Shown: positions 39,316-48,905 of the stretch, piece after piece
Layout of the letters: every line of letters starts with the position of its first letter
Numbering within the stretch: position 1 is the first letter of the stretch
Made by a program: the position numbers and the translations under genes
NCBI RefSeq assembly: GCF_013031245.1
Contig: NZ_WPZL01000021.1
Location: forward strand, 1 to 64,000
Origin: Ruegeria lacuscaerulensis
GTDB taxonomy: Bacteria > Pseudomonadota > Alphaproteobacteria > Rhodobacterales > Rhodobacteraceae
Reading direction: 5' to 3'
DNA length: 64,000 nucleotides
Notes under the pieces: generated by a model
The model's database searches: none
What the model saw: the letters and a program-made list of their open reading frames with translations, nothing else
What the model was told of the DNA's origin: nothing

Positions 39316-40044
39316 TTAGTGGTCATATCCCGATTTGCTGTCGTTAATACCCGCCTTGCGCAGCGCACCCTTTGCCATCGCCTGAATCGAGCAGATGACC
39401 AGTTCGTTCAGTGGTGTTTCAAGCTGATCGACGACGACAATCACGCGCACGGCACCACAGCTGACAAATACGGCCTCGGCGCCGTCAGAATCTACGGATC
39501 GCGCTAGCCATTCAATCGTCTCCGGGAAAACGCGGATCACGTCGCTGTCTCGTTCCAGATTGAGCCACGTATCTTAGTTGCCCTGAAACCGCGATCTTCC
39601 GCGTACTCAACGTATTTTTGGAATTGACTGCTGCTGTAATCAGCAAGGTGGTAACGGTGTTCGGCGTACCCTTCTGTAGCTCTTGAAACCGACGATCTTG
39701 GCCAACACCGGCCTGTCGGGTGTATAGGGCTAGCTTGCGAATTCAAGACTGCCATCCGGCAGCGGGGTCGATGATGCCCTCGCCAGGTCGCGGCCCTTGT
39801 CTGTCAGACTATCAACTGTGATCCTGTAGGGGATAGCGACGCGCGTGAAATGTGCACCAAGCCCCCGCGGTATGAGGGTTATCAATCCCACTCGATGGTT
39901 TGTACTGTCGCTAGCAGCACAAATCCAGTTTTTCCCCTGTCGTAATGCCATGATCAAACATGGCCCCGGAGTCAAATTTGCCAAGCTGCGGGTGTCCCGT
40001 TTCAAAAAAGTGTGTTTCGCATCAGCGATATGAAGTTTTTGCAC
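39316..40044 (-). pseudogene. Asp/Glu racemase (maleate isomerase/arylmalonate decarboxylase) family remnant
   Basis: Three minus-strand pieces in different frames recall one family. The amino end has RVGLITLIPRGLGAHFTRVA and ITVDSLTDKGRDLARA; the middle has QKYVEYAEDRGFRATKI; the carboxyl end has DGAEAVFVSCGAVRVIVVVD and a final MAKGALRKAGI. In active members the SC-T/A region holds the second catalytic cysteine. Several frameshifts are present, so the gene is dead. Confidence 0.65.
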
Positions 40045-40134
40045 ATAGCGCTATGCAGAGAATTTATCCCGCCAGACTGCGGGGGCTACGCCAATAGCAG
40101 GCAACGTTGGCATCAAACGCAGGTAACTTAGCAA

Positions 40135-40556
40135 ATGCAGGTATTGAAAACACTGGAATCTGATGCCGCCGCGCTCGGGTTAGCCGCGCCAAGTTCTTCG
40201 ACCCAGAGCATCATCCTCGCCCACGTGATGGATCAAGAGCACAACTTCCACAAAGTGTCCGAGCAATTCACCGAACGCCTATACGGACTGTCCGGTTGCT
40301 CCCTGACAGTTTCACATCACATTGGCGGGGATCTGAGTGACTGAACCTCGATCGTCGAACAGGTCGCTCAGATAACCATGTCGTGGAACCATTCCGGGCT
40401 TGATCCACGCCGGAACGTGTCCATTCTTGGTTATGTCGCTGACGAACGGGAACAGGGCAAAGAAGTCTACGGTTCCGGTTCGGCCTTGCCCGTGCCGGAC
40501 GCGCTGCCGGATTCGCGGTACTCTTTTGCAAGCAGTTGTTGGCTATAGATCGTTAT
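40135..40556 (+). pseudogene. Unidentified protein remnant with an in-frame stop
   Basis: An open frame starting MQVLKTLESDAAALGLAAP runs through EHNFHKVSEQFTERLYGL and LTVSHHIGGDLSD to a TGA at 40342-40344. The same frame continues with IVEQVAQITMSWNHSGLDP, ADEREQGKEVYGSGSALPVP and SSCWL, then stops. I cannot assign a family. The continuity of frame and protein-like composition after the TGA suggest a nonsense-disrupted gene. Confidence 0.45.
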
Positions 40557-41218
40557 GCGTTGCTCGCGGGTCTCAGTGGAAGCGCACGCCGCGACTACGG
40601 CCCATTCCAATGCGGTCGCACGGGGTGATCCGCGTTTTCTAGGCCAATTTCAGATTGACCCCTGCCGCCTCGGATCAGCCACTGATGTCTTCGAGATCGC
40701 CGCCTGGCCACCCGTTGCATTCGGAGGGGAGAAGAGTCTCGCGTTACAGACGATCCGGTTACTGGTACTCCCGTCCGGTCGCGATGACGGCATAGCACTC
40801 GGAAGCTGGCGGCATTGTCGCCCGCTCACCCATCTTAGGAGCGTTGGGACTTCATTTCGAACTGCCCGAGAGAAGGAGGAAATACTTCCATTCTTCGCCA
40901 TGTCGACCTAACTGGACCGAGCATGCGTATTTAGACATCATAATGAACATTCAGAGTACTAGAACAACAGCCGCCTTCGCTGCGCAGCGTTTGAATTGGC
41001 AATGCGGCGCAACAAAGCGAACTTTCGCTACGGCTGCCCCGATGTCAGATTGCGGAAGAACGCCGTCAATCATCTGACCCTTTCCGTCGGCGGTCTTCTG
41101 AGCGTTGGGGAGTTCGGGATCTTTCTAATCTGTTAGGAATTGATCTCCGGCCAAATCAGTGGAGTCCCGTGACTATCTCCCTGTTCAAGGCAGACCATGA
41201 ACACTAACACTGTGAAGC
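40557..41218. other. Degenerate stretch without a recognised gene
   Basis: About 660 bases. The longest plus-strand frame continues to 40911 but has no ribosome site and an arginine-rich composition typical of a non-coding frame. No repeat, tRNA or hairpin of note was seen. Confidence 0.45.
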
Positions 41219-42115
41219 TTACCCAGAACACGACAGCAACCAATTCCTGACCCGTTCTGCCGGCCCCTGAGAGGCGCGTCCCGTCCCCATTTCAACGAAA
41301 TAGGCGTGGGTTGGGGCAATTTCTTCGTTAAACAGCCTGACGATTCGCTCATCTTTGAGGTCTTGCTTGATCAGCGGGAGCCAGCCAATGATCGCCCCTT
41401 GCCCGTCGGCCGCGCCCCGCAGCAACACGTTGGCATCATCGAATACGGCCCCGTGCAACGGATCCTGAGGTTGGACGCCCATTGCCGCGAACCAGTCAAA
41501 CCAACCCCAATGATTACTTTGATGCAGTATTGGAAGCTCTAGCAATTGCCGTGGCTGTGTCACCCGGCCGAAACGATCCAGATAGCCGCGGCTTGCGATA
41601 GCCACGGGATTAAGCTCGAGCAGCTTCTCAGCCTCCTTTGGGGCATCGGCCATTCGTTCCCAGCGAATGAAAATATCCGCATTAGCCTGTCCGCGGGCGC
41701 TTGGACGCCAGCCTGGCACGACTTCAAGCTCGATACTGGGATGGGTTTCCCAGAATTCGCTGATACGCGGCATCAGCCAGCGTGCCGTGAAAATCGGTCC
41801 GGCGGCGATCCGCACGACCCGGCGCGATGTACGGCGTAGGTTGCTCACCGTCTCTGCCAACATATCGAAAGCCTGTTCGGTGGTTTCCGACAGGCGTCTG
41901 CCTGTAGGGGTCAAGTAGACGCGGCGGCCTGTGCGTTCGAACAACGCTGCGCCAAGTTGCGCTTCGAGTCCGCGAATATGATGGCTGATCGCGGTCGGCG
42001 TGACTGACAGTTCTTCAGCTGCAGCGCGGAAACTTCCCGTGCGGGCAGCTGCATCAAAGGCGCGCAAGGCAGACAGCGAGGGCAGCATATGAGGCACCAA
42101 ATGAGTTTTACTCAT
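41219..42115 (-). CDS. LysR-family regulator, GcvA-like
   Basis: A 298-residue regulator. The helix-turn-helix reads AFDAAARTGSFRAAAEELSV followed by TPTAISHHIRGLEAQLGAAL; the C-terminal effector domain includes ADIFIRWERM and WGWFDWFAAMGV, typical of the GcvA group. It is divergent from the methyltransferase cluster at 42190 and is its likely regulator. The start is uncertain: the ATG at 42115 has no good ribosome site and lies within a perfect palindrome, and a second ATG at 42088 would leave that palindrome upstream of the gene. Confidence 0.9.
   Translation of the reverse strand: MSKTHLVPHMLPSLSALRAFDAAARTGSFRAAAEELSVTPTAISHHIRGLEAQLGAALFERTGRRVYLTPTGRRLSETTEQAFDMLAETVSNLRRTSRRVVRIAAGPIFTARWLMPRISEFWETHPSIELEVVPGWRPSARGQANADIFIRWERMADAPKEAEKLLELNPVAIASRGYLDRFGRVTQPRQLLELPILHQSNHWGWFDWFAAMGVQPQDPLHGAVFDDANVLLRGAADGQGAIIGWLPLIKQDLKDERIVRLFNEEIAPTHAYFVEMGTGRASQGPAERVRNWLLSCSG
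42101..42115. promoter_or_regulatory. Palindrome ATGAGT-TTT-ACTCAT, candidate LysR box
   Basis: A perfect 6-bp inverted repeat with a 3-base centre that also satisfies the T-N11-A LysR pattern (T42102, A42114). It lies at the start of the LysR gene, 75 bases upstream of the methyltransferase start. It is a good candidate for the regulator's own site. Confidence 0.5.
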
Positions 42116-42189
42116 CTATTGATGAATAAACTGCTTTTGTAAACGCGTCATTTAACTCTCATCCTGTCCAAAAAAGCGAAGTACGACTC

Positions 42190-43734
42190 ATGAAGAAGTT
42201 GGAAACCCGACGGCGGGGCCGCAGGGATAGGCTCGCTCAGACCGATGCAGCGGACCTGCATTCCCCGGTCTGGCCGGGGCTTGCAGGAGGCCGGTTCAAG
42301 CCACTTTCTCCGCAAGAGGTGGATCTTGTCGATGAGGCCGCGCTTTCGCTGCTCGAGACGCTCGGGCTGAGCCAGGCAACTCCGTCGATGATAGGAAGGG
42401 TGGTCGCGGCTGGCGGTAGATTGACCGATGACGGGCGGTTGCTGTTCCCGCGGGGTCTGGTCAAACAGGCACTAGCCGGGGCGCGGCGTGATGTGGTGCT
42501 GTACGGCCAGAACCCAGCCCATGACCTCGACCTCCGCGGGGCGCGGGTGCACATGTCATCTGGTGGTGCCGCGCCCGGTGTGTTCGACATCGACACCGGT
42601 GCCTACCGGGAATCAACGTTGAAGGATCTCTATGACGCGGCGCGGCTGGTCGACGCGATGGAGAACATCCACCATTTCAGCCGCTCGGTTGTGGCGCGGG
42701 ACATAGAAGACAACCGGCTGATGGACATCAATACCGCCTATGCCTGTCTGGTGGGCACCTCGAAACACGTGTCGATCAGCATCAGCGACCCCTTTCATGT
42801 CGGGGATATTGCAGAACTGTGCTACGCACTGGCGGGCGGGGAAGTGGCGTTCCGGGATCGTCCCTTCCTCACTGTAATGGCCTGCCATGTGGTGCCGCCC
42901 ATGCGGTTTGCCGAAGAAACCTGCGAGATTCTGGAACTGGCGGTGCAGGCCGGTTTTCCGGTGCAGCTGATTAGTGCCGGACAGGCTGGCGCGACCAGCC
43001 CTGCCACCGTTGCAGGATCACTGGTGCAGGCGGTCGCCGAAACGCTGGCGGGGCTGGTCTTTGCCTGGCTGGTCGATCCGCAGGTCCGTGCGATCTTTGC
43101 CCCGAAACCGCTGGTGGCGGATTTGCGCACCGGGTCGATGTGCGGCGGGGGAGGTGAACAGGCAATCCTGATGGCAGCGGCAGCGCAGATGGGGCGGCAT
43201 TACGATCTGCCGACCTCCTCGATAGCAGGGATCACTGACGCCAAGACGCTGGATGCGCAATATGGAGCGGAAAAAACGCTTGCCGTGGCCACGGCGGCCC
43301 ATGCCGGGTCGAACCTGATCACCCAGGCGGTGGGGTCGATGTCCAGCCTGCTGGGGATTTCGTTGGAAGGCTATGTTTCCGACAACGACTTGGTGGGCAA
43401 CATCCTGCGCACCGTGCGCGGGATCGAGGCGACACCCGAAAACATTGCCGCCGACGTCATCGCCCAGGTTTGCCGTGGCGAGGGGCACTATCTCGGCGAA
43501 ACTCACACCTTCAGCCGGATGAAGTCGGATTACTTTTATCCTCATCTCGGTGACCGTCGCGCGCCAGCCGAGTGGGAAGCGGATGGCGCAAAACCCGTTG
43601 GCGAGGTCGCACGGGCGAAAACACGGGAACTTCTGGCGGGTCATTTCCCTACCCATATCGACGACGTTCGGGACGCGCTTTTGCGCGACAAGTTCGATAT
43701 CCGGTTGTCCCGGACACAGGTTGGACGAGCCTGA
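42190..43734 (+). CDS. Trimethylamine methyltransferase (MttB) family protein, non-pyrrolysine
   Basis: A 514-residue TIM-barrel methyltransferase of the MttB superfamily. Segments include LVDEAALSLLETLGL near the start, HMSSGGAAPGVFDIDTG, the barrel core PVQLISAGQAGATSPATVAG and the late GSMSSLLGISLEGYVSDND. No in-frame TAG is present, so it lacks pyrrolysine and belongs with the glycine-betaine (MtgB)-like members that demethylate quaternary amines onto a corrinoid protein. No corrinoid protein gene is in the window. It heads a seven-gene run, and its stop overlaps the next start (TGATG). Confidence 0.88.
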   Translation: MKKLETRRRGRRDRLAQTDAADLHSPVWPGLAGGRFKPLSPQEVDLVDEAALSLLETLGLSQATPSMIGRVVAAGGRLTDDGRLLFPRGLVKQALAGARRDVVLYGQNPAHDLDLRGARVHMSSGGAAPGVFDIDTGAYRESTLKDLYDAARLVDAMENIHHFSRSVVARDIEDNRLMDINTAYACLVGTSKHVSISISDPFHVGDIAELCYALAGGEVAFRDRPFLTVMACHVVPPMRFAEETCEILELAVQAGFPVQLISAGQAGATSPATVAGSLVQAVAETLAGLVFAWLVDPQVRAIFAPKPLVADLRTGSMCGGGGEQAILMAAAAQMGRHYDLPTSSIAGITDAKTLDAQYGAEKTLAVATAAHAGSNLITQAVGSMSSLLGISLEGYVSDNDLVGNILRTVRGIEATPENIAADVIAQVCRGEGHYLGETHTFSRMKSDYFYPHLGDRRAPAEWEADGAKPVGEVARAKTRELLAGHFPTHIDDVRDALLRDKFDIRLSRTQVGRA

Positions 43735-45200
43735 TGCTGAACCACCCCCGGCTTGCAATGGATTTGAACAACGTCGCCTGCCAATGGCTGGGCGGTGCTG
43801 GCGTGAAGGGCAACGGCCTGGAGCGCACGATGACCGACCCAACGACGGCACAGAGCTATGGCTCGGTCCCCGATGCTTCGTCTGTTCAGGTGGATCATGC
43901 GGTTGAACTGGCGCGATGGGCGTTGCCGGACTGGTCTGCGACATTTCCCGGCGCGCGGGCACGTGTTCTGTTCCGGCTGGCCGACCTGATCGAGGCACGT
44001 GCCGACGACCTGGCTTCGGTCGAGGCAGTGAATGTCGGCAAACCCGTGGCCCAGGCCCGGAGAGATGCCGGGCGCGCGGCGGATTATTTCCGCTTTTACG
44101 CGGGTTGCTGCGACAAACTAAACGGCGAAACTATCCCGCTTGGCCCAGATCAGACCGCGTTGACCGTGCCTGAACCGATTGGCGTCAGCGCACATATCAT
44201 TCCTTGGAACTATCCGTTGTCGACACTCGCGCGCGGTGTTGCACCCGCATTGGCCGTGGGGACAACTGTGGTGGCGAAACCTCCCGAACTGACCCCGTTC
44301 ACCGCCGTGATGGTCGCGCAACTGGCGCTGGAGGCGGGCGTCCCCGATGGAGCTTTCAACGTGGTAACCGGCGGGGGTGAGATTGGTGCCGCGTTGGCCG
44401 GTCATCCGGATGTCGATCAGGTCACCTTCACCGGCTCCACTGCCACCGGGCGCAAGGTGATGCAGGCGGCCTCAGCCCCTGTTGCGGATGTTTCCCTCGA
44501 ACTGGGCGGCAAATCCCCTGTCATCGTGCTGGGCGACGCGAATATGGAGGACGCAGCCGAAGGAGTGCTGCGCGGCATCTTCTTCAATGCAGGTCAGGTT
44601 TGCGCCGCCGGATCGCGGCTGATCTGCACCCGAGACATTCATGACGCCTTGATCGAACGGGTGGCAGAGAAGGCCAAAGCCATGCAGATGGGCCATCCGT
44701 TGGACAATCCGGACTTGGGTCCGTTGGCCAGCAGGGCGCAGCTCGACCGGGTACAGGGCTATGTGAACGGAGCAACAAAAGCGGGTTCAGAACCTGTTCT
44801 GGGCGGCATTCCTACGGCGCCGAGCGATTACCCCGATGGCTACTTCTATCCGCCTACGATCTTCGCCGACGTCTCTCCCGATGCGGAAATCGCACGCGAA
44901 GAAGTGTTCGGCCCGGTGCTGACCACCTTCCTATGTGACGATGCCGATCATGCTCTGGCGCTGGCCAACGGCTGTGAATTCGGCCTCGTTGCCGGGGTCT
45001 ATTCCCGCGACAGCACCACTGCCTTACGCTTGGCACGGCGCCTGCACGCGGGGCAGGTTTTCGTCAACGGCTTCCTCAATGCCGGTGATACCGTTCCCTT
45101 TGGCGGGGTCAAACACAGCGGCATCGGACGCGAAAAGGGGCTGGCCGGGCTGGATACTTATGTCGCCAGGAAATCCATCATTCTCAACCATCCGGGCTGA
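43734..45200 (+). CDS. Aldehyde dehydrogenase, NAD(P)-dependent
   Basis: A 488-residue member of the aldehyde dehydrogenase superfamily. Visible are the N-PWNYPL cofactor region (HIIPWNYPLSTLA), GSTATGRKV, the general-base glutamate in LELGGKSPVIVLG, and the catalytic cysteine in FNAGQVCAAGSRL, with the C-terminal PFGGVKHSGIGREKG. It is closest in style to betaine-aldehyde-dehydrogenase-type enzymes. The ATG at 43734 overlaps the methyltransferase stop. In this cluster it would oxidise the aldehyde left after deamination. Confidence 0.92.
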   Translation: MLNHPRLAMDLNNVACQWLGGAGVKGNGLERTMTDPTTAQSYGSVPDASSVQVDHAVELARWALPDWSATFPGARARVLFRLADLIEARADDLASVEAVNVGKPVAQARRDAGRAADYFRFYAGCCDKLNGETIPLGPDQTALTVPEPIGVSAHIIPWNYPLSTLARGVAPALAVGTTVVAKPPELTPFTAVMVAQLALEAGVPDGAFNVVTGGGEIGAALAGHPDVDQVTFTGSTATGRKVMQAASAPVADVSLELGGKSPVIVLGDANMEDAAEGVLRGIFFNAGQVCAAGSRLICTRDIHDALIERVAEKAKAMQMGHPLDNPDLGPLASRAQLDRVQGYVNGATKAGSEPVLGGIPTAPSDYPDGYFYPPTIFADVSPDAEIAREEVFGPVLTTFLCDDADHALALANGCEFGLVAGVYSRDSTTALRLARRLHAGQVFVNGFLNAGDTVPFGGVKHSGIGREKGLAGLDTYVARKSIILNHPG

Positions 45201-45204
45201 TCCC

Positions 45205-46503
45205 ATGCGTATTACCAATTCCGATCTTGCGGCCCGCGCCCGCGCCGTGATGCCCGGCGGGGTCAGCCATGAACTGCGCTATCGCGAGCCTTATCCGATC
45301 TATATCGACCGCGCCGCAGGAGCGGAAAAATGGGACGTCGAGGGTAAACGTTATATCGATTTCAAACTGGGTGCCGCCAGCCAGATCCTTGGCCACGCGC
45401 ACCCGCAGGTGATAGAGGCAGTCGCTGCCCAGCTCAACCGTGCGCCCTATACCAGCGATTGCCACGTGCTGGAGATCGAATGGGCTGAATGGCTGAACCG
45501 CCTGTTCCCCTCGGCCGAGCGGGTGCGGTTTACCGGATCGGGCACCGAATCCACTATGCTGGCGTTGCGGCTGGGCCGTGCACATTCCGGGCGCGACAAG
45601 GTGCTGCGTATAGATGGGCATTTCCATGGTTGGCACGACATGCTGATCAAAGGTGCCAAGCCCGGCACAAATACTGCGCCATCGTTGGGCGTACCGCGGG
45701 CGGTCAGTGATCTGACCGTGATCGCGCCACCCGATCTGGCGACGATTGTCTCCATGCTGGACCGCGATCCGCAGATCGGCACCATCTTTGTCGAAGCATC
45801 AGGGGCGAATTATGGTTCGGTTCCGTTGCCGGGCGGGTTCCTGACAGGTATCCGCAAAATCGCAGATGAATTCAGTATCGTCCTTATCTTTGACGAGGTC
45901 ATCACCGGCTTGCGCTGGTCTCCGGGCGGGCGGCAGGCTCGTGATGGTGTGACACCGGACCTCACTACGCTCGCCAAGGTTGTGACCGGCGGCCTGCCCG
46001 GCGGTGCCGTGGTTGGGAAGGCCGACATCATGGAGTTGCTTTCCCCTGCCAACCTGCGTGACGGATTGGCACCGCCGGTCAGCCACAAGGGAACGTTCAA
46101 CGCGGCCCCTCTGGTGGCCGCAGGGGCTATCAAGGCAATGGAGATCCTGTCGACCGGCGAGGTCCAGGCGCATGCCGACGCCATGGCCGCCCGATTGCGT
46201 GACGGTTTCAACCGGGTGTTTGTCGATCTCGGCGTCCAGGCGCTGGCATATGGCGACAGTTCGACCTGCCACCTCTATTTCGGCGGCACTTCGATCGATG
46301 GGCTGGATGCTGCCACCATCCGACGCACCTCGCCCGCACTGGTCAAGGGGCTGCGGGACGGCCTTTTGGATCGCGGTGTAGATTTCATGTCGTTCACATC
46401 TTGTGTCACCGGGTTGGCGCACACGCCCGAGCTGATTGATGAGACGACAGATAATTTCCGCGAGACGGTGGCAGAACTTATAGAACGGGGAATCCTGACA
46501 TGA
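45205..46503 (+). CDS. Class III aminotransferase (glutamate-1-semialdehyde-aminomutase-like)
   Basis: A 432-residue PLP enzyme. Family marks are MPGGVSHELRY near the start, the RFTGSGTESTMLALRLGRA phosphate-binding turn, GHFHGWHD, LIFDEVITGLRWSPGG, and the Schiff-base lysine in TTLAKVVTGGLPGGAVVG. The proteins named HemL share this layout, but the catabolic setting argues for a transaminase that removes the amine after full demethylation. Its stop overlaps the next ATG by four bases. Confidence 0.88.
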   Translation: MRITNSDLAARARAVMPGGVSHELRYREPYPIYIDRAAGAEKWDVEGKRYIDFKLGAASQILGHAHPQVIEAVAAQLNRAPYTSDCHVLEIEWAEWLNRLFPSAERVRFTGSGTESTMLALRLGRAHSGRDKVLRIDGHFHGWHDMLIKGAKPGTNTAPSLGVPRAVSDLTVIAPPDLATIVSMLDRDPQIGTIFVEASGANYGSVPLPGGFLTGIRKIADEFSIVLIFDEVITGLRWSPGGRQARDGVTPDLTTLAKVVTGGLPGGAVVGKADIMELLSPANLRDGLAPPVSHKGTFNAAPLVAAGAIKAMEILSTGEVQAHADAMAARLRDGFNRVFVDLGVQALAYGDSSTCHLYFGGTSIDGLDAATIRRTSPALVKGLRDGLLDRGVDFMSFTSCVTGLAHTPELIDETTDNFRETVAELIERGILT

Positions 46504-48905
46504 CCCTGCCCACGCAAGCGCGCACCGTCATTATCGGCGGCGGCGTCATCGGCTGTTCTATCGCCTACCATCTGGCCCGCGAAGGGCGAAAGGACATCGT
46601 GGTGCTGGAGCGGTCAAAACTGACCTCTGGCACCACGTGGCACGCTGCCGGTCTTGTGCGCCGCCTGCGGCCTTCTGCGGCGCTGACGAACCTGATCAAC
46701 TACTCGATTGACCTTTATCGAGAGCTGGAGGTCCAAACCGGCCAGGCCACCGGCTGGACACAGACCGGGTCTTTGACGCTGGCCACAAACGAGGATCGCC
46801 TGACGAATATCAAACGTCAGGTGTCGCTGGGCCGTGCCTTCGGGCTCGAGGCCGAAGTGGTCGATGCCGCCCGCGCCCAAGAGCTGTGGCCACTGATCGA
46901 AATTGACGACGTGATCGGCGCAGTCTGGTCGCCTGCGGATGGGCGGGTGAACCCGTCGGACGTAGCGTTGGCGCTGTCCAAGGGGGCAAGGGCGAAGGGT
47001 GTGCAGATATTTGAGGATACTGCCGTCACCGGTCTGCAAAAGAAAGCCGGGCGCATTTCCGGCGTCGAAATCGATGATCATGTGGTTGAGGCCGATGAGG
47101 TGGTGATCGCCTGCGGTTTCTGGTCCCGCGAGGTCGCCGCCATGGCCGGGGCGCATATGCCGCTTTATGCCTGCGAACATTTCTACATTCTTACCAAACC
47201 GCTCATAGAAGTGCAGGCCTTAGGGAAGGGGGCGCACCTGCCGACGCTGAACGATCAGGACGCTTTCCTTTATGCCCGCGATGATGTCGAGGGGCTGCTA
47301 GTGGGTTGTTTCGAACCCCAGGCTAAGGGCCTGCCGATGGACCGGTTGCCGCGTGACTTCAGCTTTGACCTGCTGGACGAGGATTGGGACCATTTTATGC
47401 CGATGATGGAAAATGCCCTGCGACGTATCCCAGCGCTTGAGCGCGCCGAAGTGCGGATGCTGCTGAATGGCCCCGAAAGCTTTACCCTCGACAGCCAGTT
47501 CATGATGGGAGAAAGCCCCGAAGTGCCGGGGCTGTTCCTGATGGGTGGCATGAATTCTACCGGCATCGCGCTGGCCGGTGGGGCAGGCATGGCAATGGCG
47601 GAATGGATCATCGCGGGCGAACCGACGATGGAGTTGAATGAGGCTGACATCCGCCGCTTCTCGCCCGAGATGAACGTGTTGCGTGCTTTGGAGGTGCGCA
47701 TCCCAGAAGTGCTGGGCCGTCACTACGACAACCCTTATCCGGGACGGTCCATGGATACTGCGCGTGGTCAACGGCGGTCACCGATCCATGCGGGTCTGGT
47801 CGCAGCCGGTGCCCGGTTCGAAAACCGCGGCGGCTGGGAAAGGGCGGTGCATTTCGGCGGTGACGGGGCGCACCTGCCGCTGAGCTTCGGGGTTCCAGCG
47901 TGGCGGGAACAGGTTGGCCGCGAAGTGGAGGCGTGCCGCAATGGTGCGGCCATTTTGGACCAAAGCGCCTTTGGCAAGATCATGGTGCAGGGGCCGGATG
48001 CGATGGCCTTCCTTAACCATCTCTGCGCCGCACAAATGGACATCGCCGAGGGCCGCATTGTCTATACACCAATCCTGAACCGGCGCGGCGGGGTGGAAAG
48101 CGATATCACTGTGCAGCGGCACGGGCCCGAGACGTATCTGATGATCGTGGGCGCTGGCGAAGTTGTGCGCGACCTCAAGCGGATGCGTGAGGCCAAGGGG
48201 GCGTTCCGCGTCGAGTTCACCGACGTGACCAGCGGCTTTGCGATCATCGGTCTGGCGGGGTCCGGGGCGCGCGAGGTGTTGCAAGCCACCACGAACAGCC
48301 CTTTCCCCGACCTGAAACGCTTCCAGTTTGGGTCTGTGGAAATTGGCCTCGCACGCGGGTGGGTTGGACGGCTCAGCTTCACTGGCGAGGAAGGCTATGA
48401 GCTTTACATCCCTGCCGACATGGCAATGGCCGCCTATGAGGCACTTGTTGCGGCTGGGGTGAGCCACGCCGGTCTGTTTGCCAGTAGTTCCCTGCGGATC
48501 GAAAGCGGCTACCGCGCCTTCGGTCATGAACTCAGCCCTGGCACCACACCTCATGAGGCCGGGCTGGGACATTTCTGCGCCTTTGGAACCGGGTTTGTTG
48601 GGGAAGGCGCGCTGAAGGATCACACTCCGGATCGCCGGGTTGTCTCGATCCTGTTCGACGATCCTGAAGCGATCCCGATCCACGACGAGCCGGTCTATTT
48701 CAACGGACAGATTGCGGGCCAGATCACTTCGGCGGCCTGGAGCTACCACTACGGACGTTCCGTTGCACTGGCGATGCTTGATGCGCCCTTGGACCGGCTT
48801 GCCAAAGAAACAGTAGTGGGCGGATTTGAAGTTGAAATTGCTTGCACCCGCTACGGCGCCAAAGCGTCACTGAAGCCTGCCAAAGAGGCGTTTGCGCATG
48901 ACTGA
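46500..48905 (+). CDS. FAD-dependent oxidoreductase fused to a GcvT domain (dimethylglycine-dehydrogenase-like), copy 1
   Basis: An 801-residue protein. Residues about 1-380 form a DAO-type FAD domain with GGGVIGCSIAYHLAREG and the LTSGTTWHAAGLV segment, whose histidine carries covalent FAD in this family. Residues about 440-790 form the folate-binding GcvT-like barrel (FGKIMVQGPDAMAFLNHLCA, FTGEEGYELYIP). Such enzymes oxidise an N-methyl group and transfer it to tetrahydrofolate as methylene-THF. It overlaps genes on both sides by 4 and 8 bases. Confidence 0.92.
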   Translation: MTLPTQARTVIIGGGVIGCSIAYHLAREGRKDIVVLERSKLTSGTTWHAAGLVRRLRPSAALTNLINYSIDLYRELEVQTGQATGWTQTGSLTLATNEDRLTNIKRQVSLGRAFGLEAEVVDAARAQELWPLIEIDDVIGAVWSPADGRVNPSDVALALSKGARAKGVQIFEDTAVTGLQKKAGRISGVEIDDHVVEADEVVIACGFWSREVAAMAGAHMPLYACEHFYILTKPLIEVQALGKGAHLPTLNDQDAFLYARDDVEGLLVGCFEPQAKGLPMDRLPRDFSFDLLDEDWDHFMPMMENALRRIPALERAEVRMLLNGPESFTLDSQFMMGESPEVPGLFLMGGMNSTGIALAGGAGMAMAEWIIAGEPTMELNEADIRRFSPEMNVLRALEVRIPEVLGRHYDNPYPGRSMDTARGQRRSPIHAGLVAAGARFENRGGWERAVHFGGDGAHLPLSFGVPAWREQVGREVEACRNGAAILDQSAFGKIMVQGPDAMAFLNHLCAAQMDIAEGRIVYTPILNRRGGVESDITVQRHGPETYLMIVGAGEVVRDLKRMREAKGAFRVEFTDVTSGFAIIGLAGSGAREVLQATTNSPFPDLKRFQFGSVEIGLARGWVGRLSFTGEEGYELYIPADMAMAAYEALVAAGVSHAGLFASSSLRIESGYRAFGHELSPGTTPHEAGLGHFCAFGTGFVGEGALKDHTPDRRVVSILFDDPEAIPIHDEPVYFNGQIAGQITSAAWSYHYGRSVALAMLDAPLDRLAKETVVGGFEVEIACTRYGAKASLKPAKEAFAHD

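Noticed and set aside
40555..40911. Plus-strand open frame of 118 codons in the decay zone
   Set aside because: No ribosome site, arginine-rich non-family sequence, and it begins inside a remnant region.
42190..43734. Pyrrolysine-containing MttB
   Set aside because: The reading frame has no internal TAG, so this is a non-pyrrolysine member.
45205..46503. Glutamate-1-semialdehyde aminomutase (hemL) for haem synthesis
   Set aside because: Alphaproteobacteria usually make 5-aminolevulinate by HemA condensation, and the gene is embedded in a catabolic operon, so a class III transaminase is preferred.
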